Shown piece by piece: positions 34,449 to 43,390 of a stretch of 64,000 nucleotides of DNA. The translations under genes and the position numbers were made by a program. The notes beneath the pieces were generated by a model that was given only the letters and a program-made list of their open reading frames with translations, was not told the DNA's origin and searched no databases. Origin of the DNA: Komagataeibacter sucrofermentans DSM 15973. GTDB lineage: Bacteria; Pseudomonadota; Alphaproteobacteria; Acetobacterales; Acetobacteraceae. The stretch lies in the NCBI RefSeq assembly GCF_040581405.1, contig NZ_CP137157.1, positions 2,602,001 to 2,666,000 on the forward strand, in the 5' to 3' direction. Positions within the stretch are counted from its first letter, which is position 1. Each line of letters starts with the position of its first letter.

Positions 34449-37307
34449 TCAGACCGCGCGGGCGATATCAAGCCCGAGTTTTTCAAGGCCTGCTTTCAGG
34501 TCGCCATGAATGTGCACCCGCAGCACGCGGCGGCCACGTTCGGCCAGCACCTCCATGTCGCCACGCGCCTGGGCTTCCTTCACGATGCTGAAGGTATATT
34601 TCTCGCCCGGCACCGGCAGGTTCACGTCATCATCGCAGGTGATCTGCACGAACACGCCCGTGTCAGGCCCGCCCTTGTAGGCCTGACCCGTGGAATGCTG
34701 GAAGCGGGGGCCGAATTCGGCCGCCGTCGCCAGCTTCAGCGCATCGCGCAGGCCGAGCCGCGCCTTCTGGATCCACTCGCGCGTGAAAGTATCGCGGTCG
34801 ATATAGGCCAGCAGGGCCACGTAATCACCGGCCTTCGCACGGGCGAAATGCGCCTTGAGAATGGCTTGCGCCGTCGTTGCCCCGCCGAGCGCCTGCGCGT
34901 TCTTCGGGTCGGCATAGAAGGCGAACGGGCCATCTTTGGCAAACGGCGTGTAGGGCGGCAGCTTGCCGGTCTCGTTATAGGCGGTGGTGATCTTCTTGGT
35001 CTCGATCTTCGATTCCTCGACATCGGGCTGGTTGAACGGGTTGATCCCGATCACCGCACCGGCCACTGCGGTCGCGAACTCCCAGCGGAAGAACTCCTCA
35101 AGCACCTGACGGCGCTCATGCAGCTCGATGGTCACCACCGGCTCGCCGGCCTCAACGAGGGCCGCGAAGGCGGCATCCTGCTTCGGGCACGGGTCCTCGG
35201 CGAGGCGCAGGTAGGTGAACACGCGGTCCTTGCCATACACGCCTGCCTTGCCGATCGTCTCGTCATCGATCGGGATCAGGCCCTTGCCATCCTTGCCGGT
35301 CGATTCCGCAATGAGCTGCTCGAGCCATGCGCCCATGTCATAAATGCCGGGCGAGGCGATGATGGTCACCTTGTCGCGGCCAAAGTCGCGGGCGGCCACG
35401 CCAAGCACGGCGCCGAGCACCACGCCGGGGTTCTGCGCGGGCGGAACGGAAGCGGCGCAGGACTTCTCGCCACGCTGGGCGGATTCGAGCAGCAGCTTGA
35501 GCGGCAGGCCCGCCACGGCGGCGGGCACCATGCCGAAATCGGACAGCACGGAGTAGCGCCCACCGATCTGCTTCTCGCCGTAGAAGATCTTCCAGAAGCC
35601 GTCCTTCTTCGCCACGTCTTCCATGTGCGAGCCGGGGTCGGTCACGGTGATGAAGTGCGAGCCGACCTTGTCACCCAGCACCTTTTTGGCCTGATCGAAG
35701 AAGTAGGCCTTGAGGATGTTGGGCTCCAGCGTGCCGCCCGACTTGGACGAGACGATGAACAGCGTCTTGCTGATGTCGATCTTCTTCTCGAAATCACGCA
35801 CCTGCTGCGGGTCCGTGCTGTCGAGCACGTAAAGATGCGGGAAGCCTTCACGCTTGCCAAAGGTGTTGGCCAGCACTTCCGGCCCGAGGCTCGAGCCACC
35901 CATGCCCAGCAGCAGCACATCACGGAAGCCGCGCGCCTTCACCTCGGCCTGGAAGTCCTCGAACTTGGAGAGTGCTGCCACCTGGTCATCGGTGATGTCG
36001 AGCCATTTGAGCCAGCTTGCCTCGTCCTTGCCGGTCCAGACGGTGGCATCCCTGTCCCACACGCGGCGCACGGTGCCATCCTTGCGCCAGGCTTCAAGCT
36101 CCGCATCGACCGCCTTTTGCAGGTCGGCAGGCAGCCTGAGCGCGGTGGAGGTGACTTTCTTGCCCAGGAACGCCGCCTGCTTGGCCGCGACCGAGCCGAG
36201 CAGGTCGTCAAACGCATCAGCGAAGGAAGCAACGCCTTCATCGACCAGCGTGCGTGTCACGCCATCAAGGTCGAGGCCAAGGCTCTTGGCCTCATCGAGC
36301 ACCCGCAGCGCACCCGTCACGTCCTGCGTCAGCGTATCCGCCACCTTGCCGTGGTCACGGAAGGCATCGAACGTGGCTGGCGGAATGGTGTTGACCGTGT
36401 CCGGGCCGATCAGGCCATCGACATACACCACGTCGCTATAGGTCTTGTCCTTGGTGCCGGTGCTGGCCCACAGCAGGCGCTGCGGGTTGGCGCCTGCATC
36501 AGCCAGCTTCTTCCAGCGCGGGCTGGCGGTCACTTCGCGCCAGTATTCATAGGCCGCCTTGGCGTTGGCGATGGCGACCTTGCCGCGCAGGGCCTTGAGT
36601 TCAGCCGAATGCTTGTCGCCTGCGGCCACGCGGGCATCGATTTCCTTGTCGATCTTGACATCGATACGGCTGACGAAGAAGGACGCGACCGAGGCGATGC
36701 CCTTCACGCTCTCGCCACGGCTCAGGCGGTCTTCAAGCCCGGTGATGTAGGCTTCAAGCACCTTCTTGTATGCATCGATCGAGAAGAGCAGCGTTACGTT
36801 GATGCTCAGCCCTTCGGCAATGGCGGCGCGGATGGCGGGAACGCCTTCCTCCGTGCCGGGAATCTTGATCATGAGGTTGCGGGCATCGACCGCTTTCCAC
36901 AGGCGCAGCGCCTCGTGCAGCGTGCCCTTGGTGTTGCGCGCGAGGTAGGGCGAAACCTCGAGGCTGACATAACCGTCCAGCCCCTTCGTCTGTTCATAGA
37001 CGGGGTAGAGCACCTTGGCGGCGGCCCGGATGTCATCAATGGCGAGCAGTTCGTACAGCGCGCCCGCGTCAACCACCTGATGTGCCAGCACATCGCGGAT
37101 CTGGGCATCGTAATCGGTGCCCTGGCCCATCGCCTTCTGGAAGATGGACGGGTTGGAGGTGACCCCTTTCAGTCCGTCTTCCTCCACCAGCTTTTTCAGC
37201 TTGCCGCTTTCGGTATAGGAGCGCTGGATGAAGTCCAGCCAGGGGGACTGACCCAGACGCGCCAGTTCCTTTAATGGATTTTCAGCACCAGATTCACGCG
37301 CACTCAT
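34449..37307 (-). CDS. tal-pgi: bifunctional transaldolase / glucose-6-phosphate isomerase
   Basis: The 952-residue product is a fusion. Residues 1-365 are a bacterial transaldolase (GVTSNPSIFQKAMGQ; Schiff-base Lys148 in LMIKIPGTEEG; GLSINVTLLFSIDAYKKV). Residues about 390-950 are phosphoglucose isomerase (MGGSSLGPEVLA; FIVSSKSGGTLEPNI; YSVLSDFGMVPAAVAG; ELHERRQVLEEFFRWEFATA). The fusion links the non-oxidative PPP product fructose 6-phosphate directly to glucose 6-phosphate, allowing a cyclic PPP that suits acetic acid bacteria lacking phosphofructokinase. No frameshift is seen. It lies between tkt and gnd, with terminators on both sides. Confidence 0.97.
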   Translation of the reverse strand: MSARESGAENPLKELARLGQSPWLDFIQRSYTESGKLKKLVEEDGLKGVTSNPSIFQKAMGQGTDYDAQIRDVLAHQVVDAGALYELLAIDDIRAAAKVLYPVYEQTKGLDGYVSLEVSPYLARNTKGTLHEALRLWKAVDARNLMIKIPGTEEGVPAIRAAIAEGLSINVTLLFSIDAYKKVLEAYITGLEDRLSRGESVKGIASVASFFVSRIDVKIDKEIDARVAAGDKHSAELKALRGKVAIANAKAAYEYWREVTASPRWKKLADAGANPQRLLWASTGTKDKTYSDVVYVDGLIGPDTVNTIPPATFDAFRDHGKVADTLTQDVTGALRVLDEAKSLGLDLDGVTRTLVDEGVASFADAFDDLLGSVAAKQAAFLGKKVTSTALRLPADLQKAVDAELEAWRKDGTVRRVWDRDATVWTGKDEASWLKWLDITDDQVAALSKFEDFQAEVKARGFRDVLLLGMGGSSLGPEVLANTFGKREGFPHLYVLDSTDPQQVRDFEKKIDISKTLFIVSSKSGGTLEPNILKAYFFDQAKKVLGDKVGSHFITVTDPGSHMEDVAKKDGFWKIFYGEKQIGGRYSVLSDFGMVPAAVAGLPLKLLLESAQRGEKSCAASVPPAQNPGVVLGAVLGVAARDFGRDKVTIIASPGIYDMGAWLEQLIAESTGKDGKGLIPIDDETIGKAGVYGKDRVFTYLRLAEDPCPKQDAAFAALVEAGEPVVTIELHERRQVLEEFFRWEFATAVAGAVIGINPFNQPDVEESKIETKKITTAYNETGKLPPYTPFAKDGPFAFYADPKNAQALGGATTAQAILKAHFARAKAGDYVALLAYIDRDTFTREWIQKARLGLRDALKLATAAEFGPRFQHSTGQAYKGGPDTGVFVQITCDDDVNLPVPGEKYTFSIVKEAQARGDMEVLAERGRRVLRVHIHGDLKAGLEKLGLDIARAV

Positions 37308-37370
37308 TGACTGTGCTTCCTTTACTTTTCAGCAACGCGGCAAACCCGCACTGCCAATAATACCTTGCTC

Positions 37371-37405
37371 AAAAACACGACAGGCAGGACTGAATGTCCT
37401 GCCTG
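37371..37405 (-). terminator. intrinsic terminator downstream of tkt
   Basis: CAGGCAGGAC (37381-37390) and GTCCTGCCTG (37396-37405) form a perfect 10-bp stem with a 5-nt loop. On the minus strand it is followed by GTGTTTTTG. It lies within 20 nt of the tkt stop, in the gap before tal-pgi. Confidence 0.88.
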
Positions 37406-37418
37406 CCTGCGTGTTCTT

Positions 37419-39479
37419 TTATTTTCCGGCCTGCCTGCGGGCAGCCGCCACCACGGCGTCCACCGTGAACCCGAACTTCACTTCCAGCTCGCCCGCCGGA
37501 GCGGAGGCGCCAAAACCGTGCATGACAATCATCTCGCCAGCAAGGCCGGTATAGCGGTCCCAGCCAAGCCCTGCGGCCTGCTCCACCGCCACGCGGGCGG
37601 TGATGTCGGGCGGCAGCACGCTGTCGCGGTAGGCTTTGGGCTGCGCCTCGAACAGATCCCATGACGGCATGGAGACAAGGCGCACCTTGATGCCCTCCGC
37701 CTTCAGCGTTTCCGCCGCCTTGATGATCAGCCCCACTTCGCTACCTGTCGCCATGAGGATGACATCGGGACGCCCGTCGGCATCTGCAAGGACATAGGCC
37801 CCTTTTGCCAGCCCCGATGCAGGCGCATAGGTCTTGCGGCAGATGGTGGGCAGGTTCTGGCGGCTCAGCGCGAGCACGCTGGGGCGGTCGGTGATCTGCA
37901 CCAGCGTGCGCCAGGCTTCGGCCACTTCGTTGGCATCGGCGGGGCGCAGCACGGTCACGCCGGGGGTGGCGCGGAGCTGGGCAAGCTGCTCGATGGGCTG
38001 GTGCGTCGGCCCGTCCTCGCCCACGCCAATCGAGTCATGGGTGAAGATATAGGTCACCGGCAGCTTCATCAGCGAAGACAGGCGGATGGGCGGCTTCATG
38101 TAATCGGAGAAGATCAGGAACCCCGAGCAGTAGGCCCGGATGCCATACAGCGCCAGACCGTTGCTGATCGAGCCCATGGCATGCTCGCGCACGCCAAAAT
38201 GCAGATTGCGCCCGCCATAGGTGCCCCCCCATTGCGGCGGCTGGAAGTCGCCCGCGCCCTCGAAGGTGAGGTGTGTCTTGGTGGAAGGCGAAAGATCGGC
38301 CGAGCCGCCGAGCATCCACGGGTAGTTCTTCGCCACCACATTGAGCACCTTGCCCGAGCTTGCGCGCGAGGCAACGCCCTTGGCATCCGCATCAAAGACC
38401 GGGATGTCTTTGTCCCACCCTTCGGGCAGGGTGCCCGCGAAGATGTGGTCAAGCTGCGCGGCCTCGGTGGGGTATTTGGCGCGATAGGCGGCGAACAGCT
38501 CATTCCATGCCTTGCTGGCGGCCGCCCCGCGGGTGGCGATGCCTGCGCGGAAATGCTCGGTCACGCCTTCGGGCACATAGAAGTTCCTGTCTTCCGGCCA
38601 GCCATAAAACTTCTTGGTCTCGTGGATTTCCTCAACACCCAGCGGCGAGCCATGGGCTTCCGCCGTGCCCGCAAGGTGCGGCGCGCCCCAGCCGATGATG
38701 GAGTGGACGATGATCAGCGTGGGCCGCGAGGTCTCGGCCTTCGCCTCGGCAAGCAGGCGGCGCAGGTCGCCGGTGTCGTTGGCGTCCTTCAGTTCAAGAA
38801 CGTGCCAGCCATAGGCCTCGAAGCGCTTGTGCACGTTCTCGGTAAAGGCGATGTCTGTCGAACCCTCGATGGAGATCTGGTTGCTGTCATAGATCCACGT
38901 CAGGTTGCCAAGCTTGAGGTGGCCCGCGATTGAGGCAGCCTCGCTGGCAACGCCTTCCATGTTGTCGCCATCGCCGCACAGCGTATAGACGTGATGGTCG
39001 AACAGCTTGAAGCCGGGGCGGTTATAGCGCTCGGCCAGCCATTTTTCCGCCATCGCCATGCCCACGGAATTGCCACAGCCCTGGCCAAGCGGGCCGGTCG
39101 TGGTCTCGACGCCTGCGGTGTGGTGATATTCCGGGTGGCCGGGGGTGAGCGAGTCAAGCTGGCGGAACTGTTCGAGGTCTTCAAGCGTCAGCGCCGGGCG
39201 GTCATGCGTGACCCCGCCGGGGCGCACATCGCGGATACCGGCAAGATAGATGAGCGAGTAGAGCAGCATCGACGCATGGCCGATCGAGAGCACGAAGCGG
39301 TCGCGGTTGGGCCATAGCGGCTCGGCCGGGTCATAGTTCAGCACGTCGCGCCACAGCGTATAGCCTACGGGTGCGAGCGCCATGGGCGTGCCGGGATGGC
39401 CGGAATTCGCTTTCTGCACCGCGTCCATGGATAGCGTGCGAATCGTGTTGATGCACAGCGTATCGATATTGGTGGGCAT
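37419..39479 (-). CDS. tkt: transketolase
   Basis: From the ATG at 39479, which has a near-perfect AAGGAGGTG 6-8 nt upstream, the product is 686 residues. An in-frame extension to 39530 is not needed. TPP-enzyme motifs are present: KANSGHPGTPMALAPVGYTLW, the GDGDNMEGVASEAASIAGHLKLGNL diphosphate site and YIFTHDSIGVGEDGPTHQPIEQLAQLR in the pyrimidine domain. It moves two-carbon units between ketoses and aldoses. It is the first gene of the pentose-phosphate cluster, with a long upstream region (39480-39885). Confidence 0.97.
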   Translation of the reverse strand: MPTNIDTLCINTIRTLSMDAVQKANSGHPGTPMALAPVGYTLWRDVLNYDPAEPLWPNRDRFVLSIGHASMLLYSLIYLAGIRDVRPGGVTHDRPALTLEDLEQFRQLDSLTPGHPEYHHTAGVETTTGPLGQGCGNSVGMAMAEKWLAERYNRPGFKLFDHHVYTLCGDGDNMEGVASEAASIAGHLKLGNLTWIYDSNQISIEGSTDIAFTENVHKRFEAYGWHVLELKDANDTGDLRRLLAEAKAETSRPTLIIVHSIIGWGAPHLAGTAEAHGSPLGVEEIHETKKFYGWPEDRNFYVPEGVTEHFRAGIATRGAAASKAWNELFAAYRAKYPTEAAQLDHIFAGTLPEGWDKDIPVFDADAKGVASRASSGKVLNVVAKNYPWMLGGSADLSPSTKTHLTFEGAGDFQPPQWGGTYGGRNLHFGVREHAMGSISNGLALYGIRAYCSGFLIFSDYMKPPIRLSSLMKLPVTYIFTHDSIGVGEDGPTHQPIEQLAQLRATPGVTVLRPADANEVAEAWRTLVQITDRPSVLALSRQNLPTICRKTYAPASGLAKGAYVLADADGRPDVILMATGSEVGLIIKAAETLKAEGIKVRLVSMPSWDLFEAQPKAYRDSVLPPDITARVAVEQAAGLGWDRYTGLAGEMIVMHGFGASAPAGELEVKFGFTVDAVVAAARRQAGK

Positions 39480-39885
39480 GCCGCCACCTCCTTCAGGAGC
39501 CATGAGGGGGGATGTGTACAAAGAACGCATGAGGGACCGGCCTCCTTACAGCCATGGTTGTTGTTCCGACCAAACCGGGCCACGTGCCGGAAGCCGACAA
39601 CCCTTTCTTGTTATTCTTTCCGCGCTACCCACGCCCGCCCGGCCCGCATGCACGCGCAGCGGGAAGGCGCAGGGATAAAGGCTTTTCACGGCGCGTACCT
39701 TCTCACGACCTTCAGGACGGAACAAGCCATCTCATCAAGCCGTTACCCAATCCACGTCACAGGTGCCAGCGCATGTGCACGCCGCCAGTTCCGCCCGACC
39801 GCGCCCATGGGCCGGGAATTTGACATGGCCCCGCCCTCCCGTTCACCTGTTGGCTCCGGATACGCCGGCAGATGGAGACCCACGC
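39480..39885. other. 406-nt divergent intergenic region, no gene seen
   Basis: The region separates tkt (minus) from the MBL-fold gene (plus). It contains the tkt ribosome-binding site and must contain tkt's promoter. Open frames across it have no conserved features. TTTGACAT near 39820 could be a -35 for the plus strand, without a convincing -10. I see no RNA fold that I recognise. Confidence 0.6.
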
Positions 39886-40911
39886 ATGCCCGAGCTACCC
39901 GCCAGCGACCACACGGATGGCACGCGTTTTTTCAATCCGGCCGCCATCTGCCCCGAGGGCATGCCGCCCGCGCGGCTGCGGTATCTCGCCATTTTGCAAT
40001 GGCAGTGGAACCGCCCGAAATCGGACTGGCCCGCCTGGATCGAAAACCCCACCCCCACCGGCGACCCGCATGCCCTGCCCGCGCCCGACACGGTGCAGCT
40101 GACCTTTATCGGCCACAGCACCTTTCTCATCCGCCTGCCCCGGCCCGATGGCACGGCGCTCACCATCCTGACCGACCCGATCTTTTCGCAACGCTGCTCC
40201 CCGCTGCCCTTTCTGGGGCCAAAGCGGGTGCGCGCGCCCGGCCGCAGGCTGGCCGACCTGCCGCGCATCGATATCGTGCTGGTCTCGCACGCGCATTACG
40301 ACCACATGGACCTGCCCAGCCTGCGCGCCATCGCCCGCCGCGGCGACAACCCGCTTGTGGTCACGCCCCTGGCCAATGCGCGCTTCATGCGCAGGACCGG
40401 GCTGAAGCGCATCATGGAGCTGGACTGGTGGCAGGCGGTGGCTTCCGGTGGCATCCGCATCACCTGCACGCCAGCCCGCCATGGCGCGGCCCGCACGCCC
40501 TTTGACCGCAATACCAGCCTGTGGGGCGGCTTCATGGTGCAAGATGAGGCGGGCCACCAGCTGTTCTTTGCAGGCGACACCGCCGATGGCCGCCACTGGC
40601 GCCTGATCCGCCAGCGCCTTGGCGCGCCCGACATAGCCCTCCTGCCCATTGGCGCGTATGAGCCACGCGCCCTGATGGAGCGCGTGCACACCACGCCGGA
40701 GGAGGCGCTGTCGGGCCTGCGCCAGCTTGGGGCGCGACACGGGATTGGCATGCATTTCGGCACCTTCCGCCTGACGGATGAACCCATGGACGAGCCGGTC
40801 ACGCGCCTTGCAAAAGCCGTGCGCGACGCGGGCCTGCCGCCCGATACGATGGGCATCATGGCCCATGGCGCATGCCGCGGCATTGCGTGGGATCAGCCCA
40901 ATGATGCATGA
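39886..40911 (+). CDS. MBL-fold metallohydrolase (NAPE-PLD/UlaG-like)
   Basis: From the ATG at 39886, with GGAGA 8 nt upstream, the product is 341 residues. The metallo-beta-lactamase motif is DIVLVSHAHYDHMDLPSLRAI (HxHxDH). The FIGHSTFLIRL strand precedes it, and LFFAGDTADGRHW and MHFGTFRLTDEPMDEP supply later metal ligands. This set is typical of the family containing NAPE-hydrolysing phospholipase D and RomA-like proteins. The substrate is unknown, though phospholipid head groups or outer-membrane-related lipids are plausible. It reads away from tkt. Confidence 0.9.
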   Translation: MPELPASDHTDGTRFFNPAAICPEGMPPARLRYLAILQWQWNRPKSDWPAWIENPTPTGDPHALPAPDTVQLTFIGHSTFLIRLPRPDGTALTILTDPIFSQRCSPLPFLGPKRVRAPGRRLADLPRIDIVLVSHAHYDHMDLPSLRAIARRGDNPLVVTPLANARFMRRTGLKRIMELDWWQAVASGGIRITCTPARHGAARTPFDRNTSLWGGFMVQDEAGHQLFFAGDTADGRHWRLIRQRLGAPDIALLPIGAYEPRALMERVHTTPEEALSGLRQLGARHGIGMHFGTFRLTDEPMDEPVTRLAKAVRDAGLPPDTMGIMAHGACRGIAWDQPNDA

Positions 40912-41013
40912 TTGCCCGATGTTCTTTTCAGCCAAACCGTCCTATGATCGACCGCTCATGACGGGACCGGCCTCCGCCCCCGTTTCGCGCAATCCGACCA
41001 GCCAGGCAGGCAC

Positions 41014-41565
41014 ATGAGCAAGACAATCGCCCACGGCGACCCCGCCGCCGACGCACCCGAATCCTTCAGCAACGCGGAAATCGAGACCCTGTTCCTTTCC
41101 GCGGCAAGGGATGGGCAGACGGATCTCGTTACCGAATTCCTCAAGGCGGGCATCAACCCCGATATCCGCAACGACAAGGGCTACACCGCGCTGATCCTTG
41201 CCGCCTATAACGGCCACGAACCCACCGTGCGCGCCCTGCTTGAAGGGGGTGCGAGCCCCGACCTGCAGGATGCCAAGGGGGCCACGGCACTCGCGGGCGT
41301 GGCCTTCAAGGGCGACCTGCCATGCGCGCGCGTGCTCGCGGCGCACGGCGCGGGCATTGACGTGCCCAATTTCGTAGGTCGCACGCCGCTGATCTTTGCG
41401 GTGATGTTCAACCGCGACCCCATGGTTACCTTCCTGCTTGAGCACGGGGCCAACCCCGACCTGCGCGATGGCGAGGGCATCAGCGCCCGCCTGTTCGCCA
41501 CCCGGCAGGGCAACACCGCCCTGCTCGATGCCATGAAACGCACGGCCCCCGCCCCGCAGGGCTGA
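41014..41565 (+). CDS. ankyrin repeat protein
   Basis: The 183-residue product has no signal peptide. It has about four ankyrin repeats (residues 25-175): [68 protein letters not shown] and [20 protein letters not shown]. Bacterial cytosolic ankyrin proteins of this size act as small protein-binding modules. The partner is not evident from neighbours (an MBL hydrolase and hisC). A perfect 10-bp hairpin follows at 41599. Confidence 0.9.
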   Translation: MSKTIAHGDPAADAPESFSNAEIETLFLSAARDGQTDLVTEFLKAGINPDIRNDKGYTALILAAYNGHEPTVRALLEGGASPDLQDAKGATALAGVAFKGDLPCARVLAAHGAGIDVPNFVGRTPLIFAVMFNRDPMVTFLLEHGANPDLRDGEGISARLFATRQGNTALLDAMKRTAPAPQG

Positions 41566-41598
41566 ACCACCCTATCCTTTCTTTCATCCCTTTCCCGC

Positions 41599-41630
41599 CG
41601 CCACGGCACCTGTTGCCGTGGCGTGCCTTT
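41599..41630 (+). terminator. hairpin downstream of the ankyrin gene
   Basis: CGCCACGGCA (41599-41608) and TGCCGTGGCG (41614-41623) form a perfect 10-bp stem with loop CCTGT, followed by TGCCTTTAT. The T tract is short, so termination may be partial and hisC, which starts about 37 nt later, may be read through. Confidence 0.55.
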
Positions 41631-41659
41631 ATGTTCATGACCTTGTGGAATTCACCCTG

Positions 41660-42730
41660 ATGAGCCGTTTCTGGAGCCCGATCGTACACAGCCTGACCCC
41701 GTATGTGCCGGGCGAGCAGCCCAGAATGGCCAACCTGATCAAGCTGAATACCAACGAGTGCCCGTACGGCCCCTCGCCCAAAGTGATCGAGGCCATCAGG
41801 GCCGCCACCAACGACACGCTGCGCCTTTACCCCGACCCCACGGCCCAGGCCCTGTGCACCGCCATCGCCACCGCGCATGACGTGCCGGTAGACCATGTGT
41901 TCGTGGGCAATGGCTCGGACGAAGTGCTCGCCCATGCCTTCCAGGGGCTGCTCAACCATGAGGCGCCCCTGCTTTTCCCCGACATTACCTACAGCTTCTA
42001 CCCCGTCTATTGCGGGCTGTACGGCATACGCCACGAGACCGTGCCGCTTGATGGGGTAATGGGCATCGACATTGCGGCCTATCGCAGGCCGTGTGGCGGC
42101 ATCATCCTGCCCAACCCCAACGCGCCCACCGGCATCGCCCTTGGGCTGGACGCCATCCGCGCCCTGCTGCGCGATCACCCCGATGCGGTGGTGGTGGTGG
42201 ATGAGGCCTATGTCGATTTCGGGGCCGAGACGGCCATACCGCTGGTTGCCGAACACCCCAACCTGCTGGTCGTGCGCACGCTGTCGAAATCGAGCGCGCT
42301 GGCGGGGCTGCGGGTGGGCTATGCCATTGGCCAGCCTGACCTGATCGCAGCCCTGACCCGCATCAAGGACAGCTTCAACTCCTATCCGCTTGACCGTCTG
42401 GCGCAGGCAGGCGCCATTGCCGCGATTGAAGATCGGGAATGGCTTGCAAATACAAGCGCCAAGATCATAAGCTCACGCGACAGGCTGACAGACAGCCTGG
42501 GAAAGATGGGGTTCGAGGTCCTGCCATCACGGGCGAATTTCGTATTCGCCCGGCACCCGGACCGTGATGGCGCGCAGCTTGCCGCAGCCCTGCGGGCGCG
42601 CGCGATCATCGTGCGCCATTTCCGGACCCCGCGCATTGCACAGTGGCTACGCATCACCATTGGTACGGATGCCGAATGCCAGGCCCTGGTACAGGGGCTG
42701 GCCGACGTGCTTGCGCTGAACGAGGGGTAA
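41660..42730 (+). CDS. hisC: histidinol-phosphate aminotransferase
   Basis: From the ATG at 41660 the product is 356 residues. HisC landmarks are [57 protein letters not shown] and the Schiff-base lysine motif [20 protein letters not shown]. It transaminates imidazole-acetol phosphate with glutamate in histidine synthesis. Related enzymes also act on aromatic amino acids. It is isolated from other his genes here, so it may be one of several HisC paralogues. Confidence 0.93.
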   Translation: MSRFWSPIVHSLTPYVPGEQPRMANLIKLNTNECPYGPSPKVIEAIRAATNDTLRLYPDPTAQALCTAIATAHDVPVDHVFVGNGSDEVLAHAFQGLLNHEAPLLFPDITYSFYPVYCGLYGIRHETVPLDGVMGIDIAAYRRPCGGIILPNPNAPTGIALGLDAIRALLRDHPDAVVVVDEAYVDFGAETAIPLVAEHPNLLVVRTLSKSSALAGLRVGYAIGQPDLIAALTRIKDSFNSYPLDRLAQAGAIAAIEDREWLANTSAKIISSRDRLTDSLGKMGFEVLPSRANFVFARHPDRDGAQLAAALRARAIIVRHFRTPRIAQWLRITIGTDAECQALVQGLADVLALNEG

Positions 42731-42864
42731 GCCCCCCGGTTCATCATGCATCGGCGCTGCGCCCTGCCCCCTCGGGCCGGACGGGCGTGGGTGTGTGCTG
42801 CGCCTCTTTCCATCACACGGTTAACAACTCATTTCCTGGACCACAGGTCCACAGGATCCTTATC

Positions 42865-43146
42865 ATGCGCGCATTCCACGGACAGATGTCCGATAACCAG
42901 CCGATCCGTCGCACCCTTGCCGAAAAGCAGAAGCAGTTGCGCGACCTGCGCGAGACGCTGGCCTCCATGAAATCGCATACTTCACCCGCCCTGCGCGAAA
43001 GCGTGCAGAAACGCATCCGCCAGCTTGAAAGCGAAGTAACCGCCGCCCCGGCCCTCAAGGCGGGCGACCGGCGCAGCACGCAGGCGGCACCGGGTAGCAC
43101 CGACCGCCCCCGCACCCCGCGCAGGCGGCCCGAACGCAGCATCTGA
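42865..43146 (+). CDS. small basic coiled-coil protein, unknown function
   Basis: The 93-residue product from the ATG at 42865 has a helical segment (about 14-50, RRTLAEKQKQLRDLRETLASM and RESVQKRIRQLESEV) and a basic, disordered, Arg/Pro-rich tail. AGGAT lies 6 nt upstream of the start. A terminator follows directly, and codon use matches the neighbours, so I consider it real. I do not recognise a family. Confidence 0.65.
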   Translation: MRAFHGQMSDNQPIRRTLAEKQKQLRDLRETLASMKSHTSPALRESVQKRIRQLESEVTAAPALKAGDRRSTQAAPGSTDRPRTPRRRPERSI

Positions 43147-43158
43147 CCCACGGAAAAA

Positions 43159-43190
43159 GGCCGGAGCCCACAGGGTTCCGGCCTTTTTTA
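43159..43190 (+). terminator. intrinsic terminator
   Basis: GGCCGGAGCC pairs with GGTTCCGGCC (43159-43183, one bulge) and a T-rich tract follows (TTTTTTAT). It lies 12 nt after the small coiled-coil gene. Confidence 0.88.
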
Positions 43191-43221
43191 TATCGTCACG
43201 CCGGGCGTCAGGCCCGCAATC

Positions 43222-43304
43222 AAAAGTTTTTGGTGAAGCTTTTTTCAAAAAGCTTCGAAAAGAACGCCATCTTTTTGAAAAAAGGCGGTACCCAAAAACT
43301 TTTA
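43222..43304. repeat. intergenic palindromic repeat, copy 6 (full length)
   Basis: AAAAGTTTTTGGTGAAGC starts the copy and GTACCCAAAAACTTTTA ends it. The two inner hairpins are GAAGCTTTTTTC/AAAAAGCTTC and the imperfect GCCATCTTTTTG/AAAAAAGGCGG. It lies between the convergent small coiled-coil gene and the MFS gene. Confidence 0.85.
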
Positions 43305-43390
43305 ACTTTTCCGACATGTCATAAAAAACGGGCCTGCCCTTTATAGGGGCAGGCCCGCTTCACCCGCACAAACTAGGCGGGGCAGCCGGA

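Noticed and set aside
34506-37274. A 922-codon open frame on the plus strand across tal-pgi
   Set aside because: It is the antisense shadow of the GC-rich tal-pgi gene. It is rich in His, Arg, Gly and Val, as such shadows are, and has no recognisable domain.
42643-42864. Longer N-terminus for the small protein at 42865
   Set aside because: The extension overlaps hisC in another frame and has no ribosome binding site, whereas the ATG at 42865 does.
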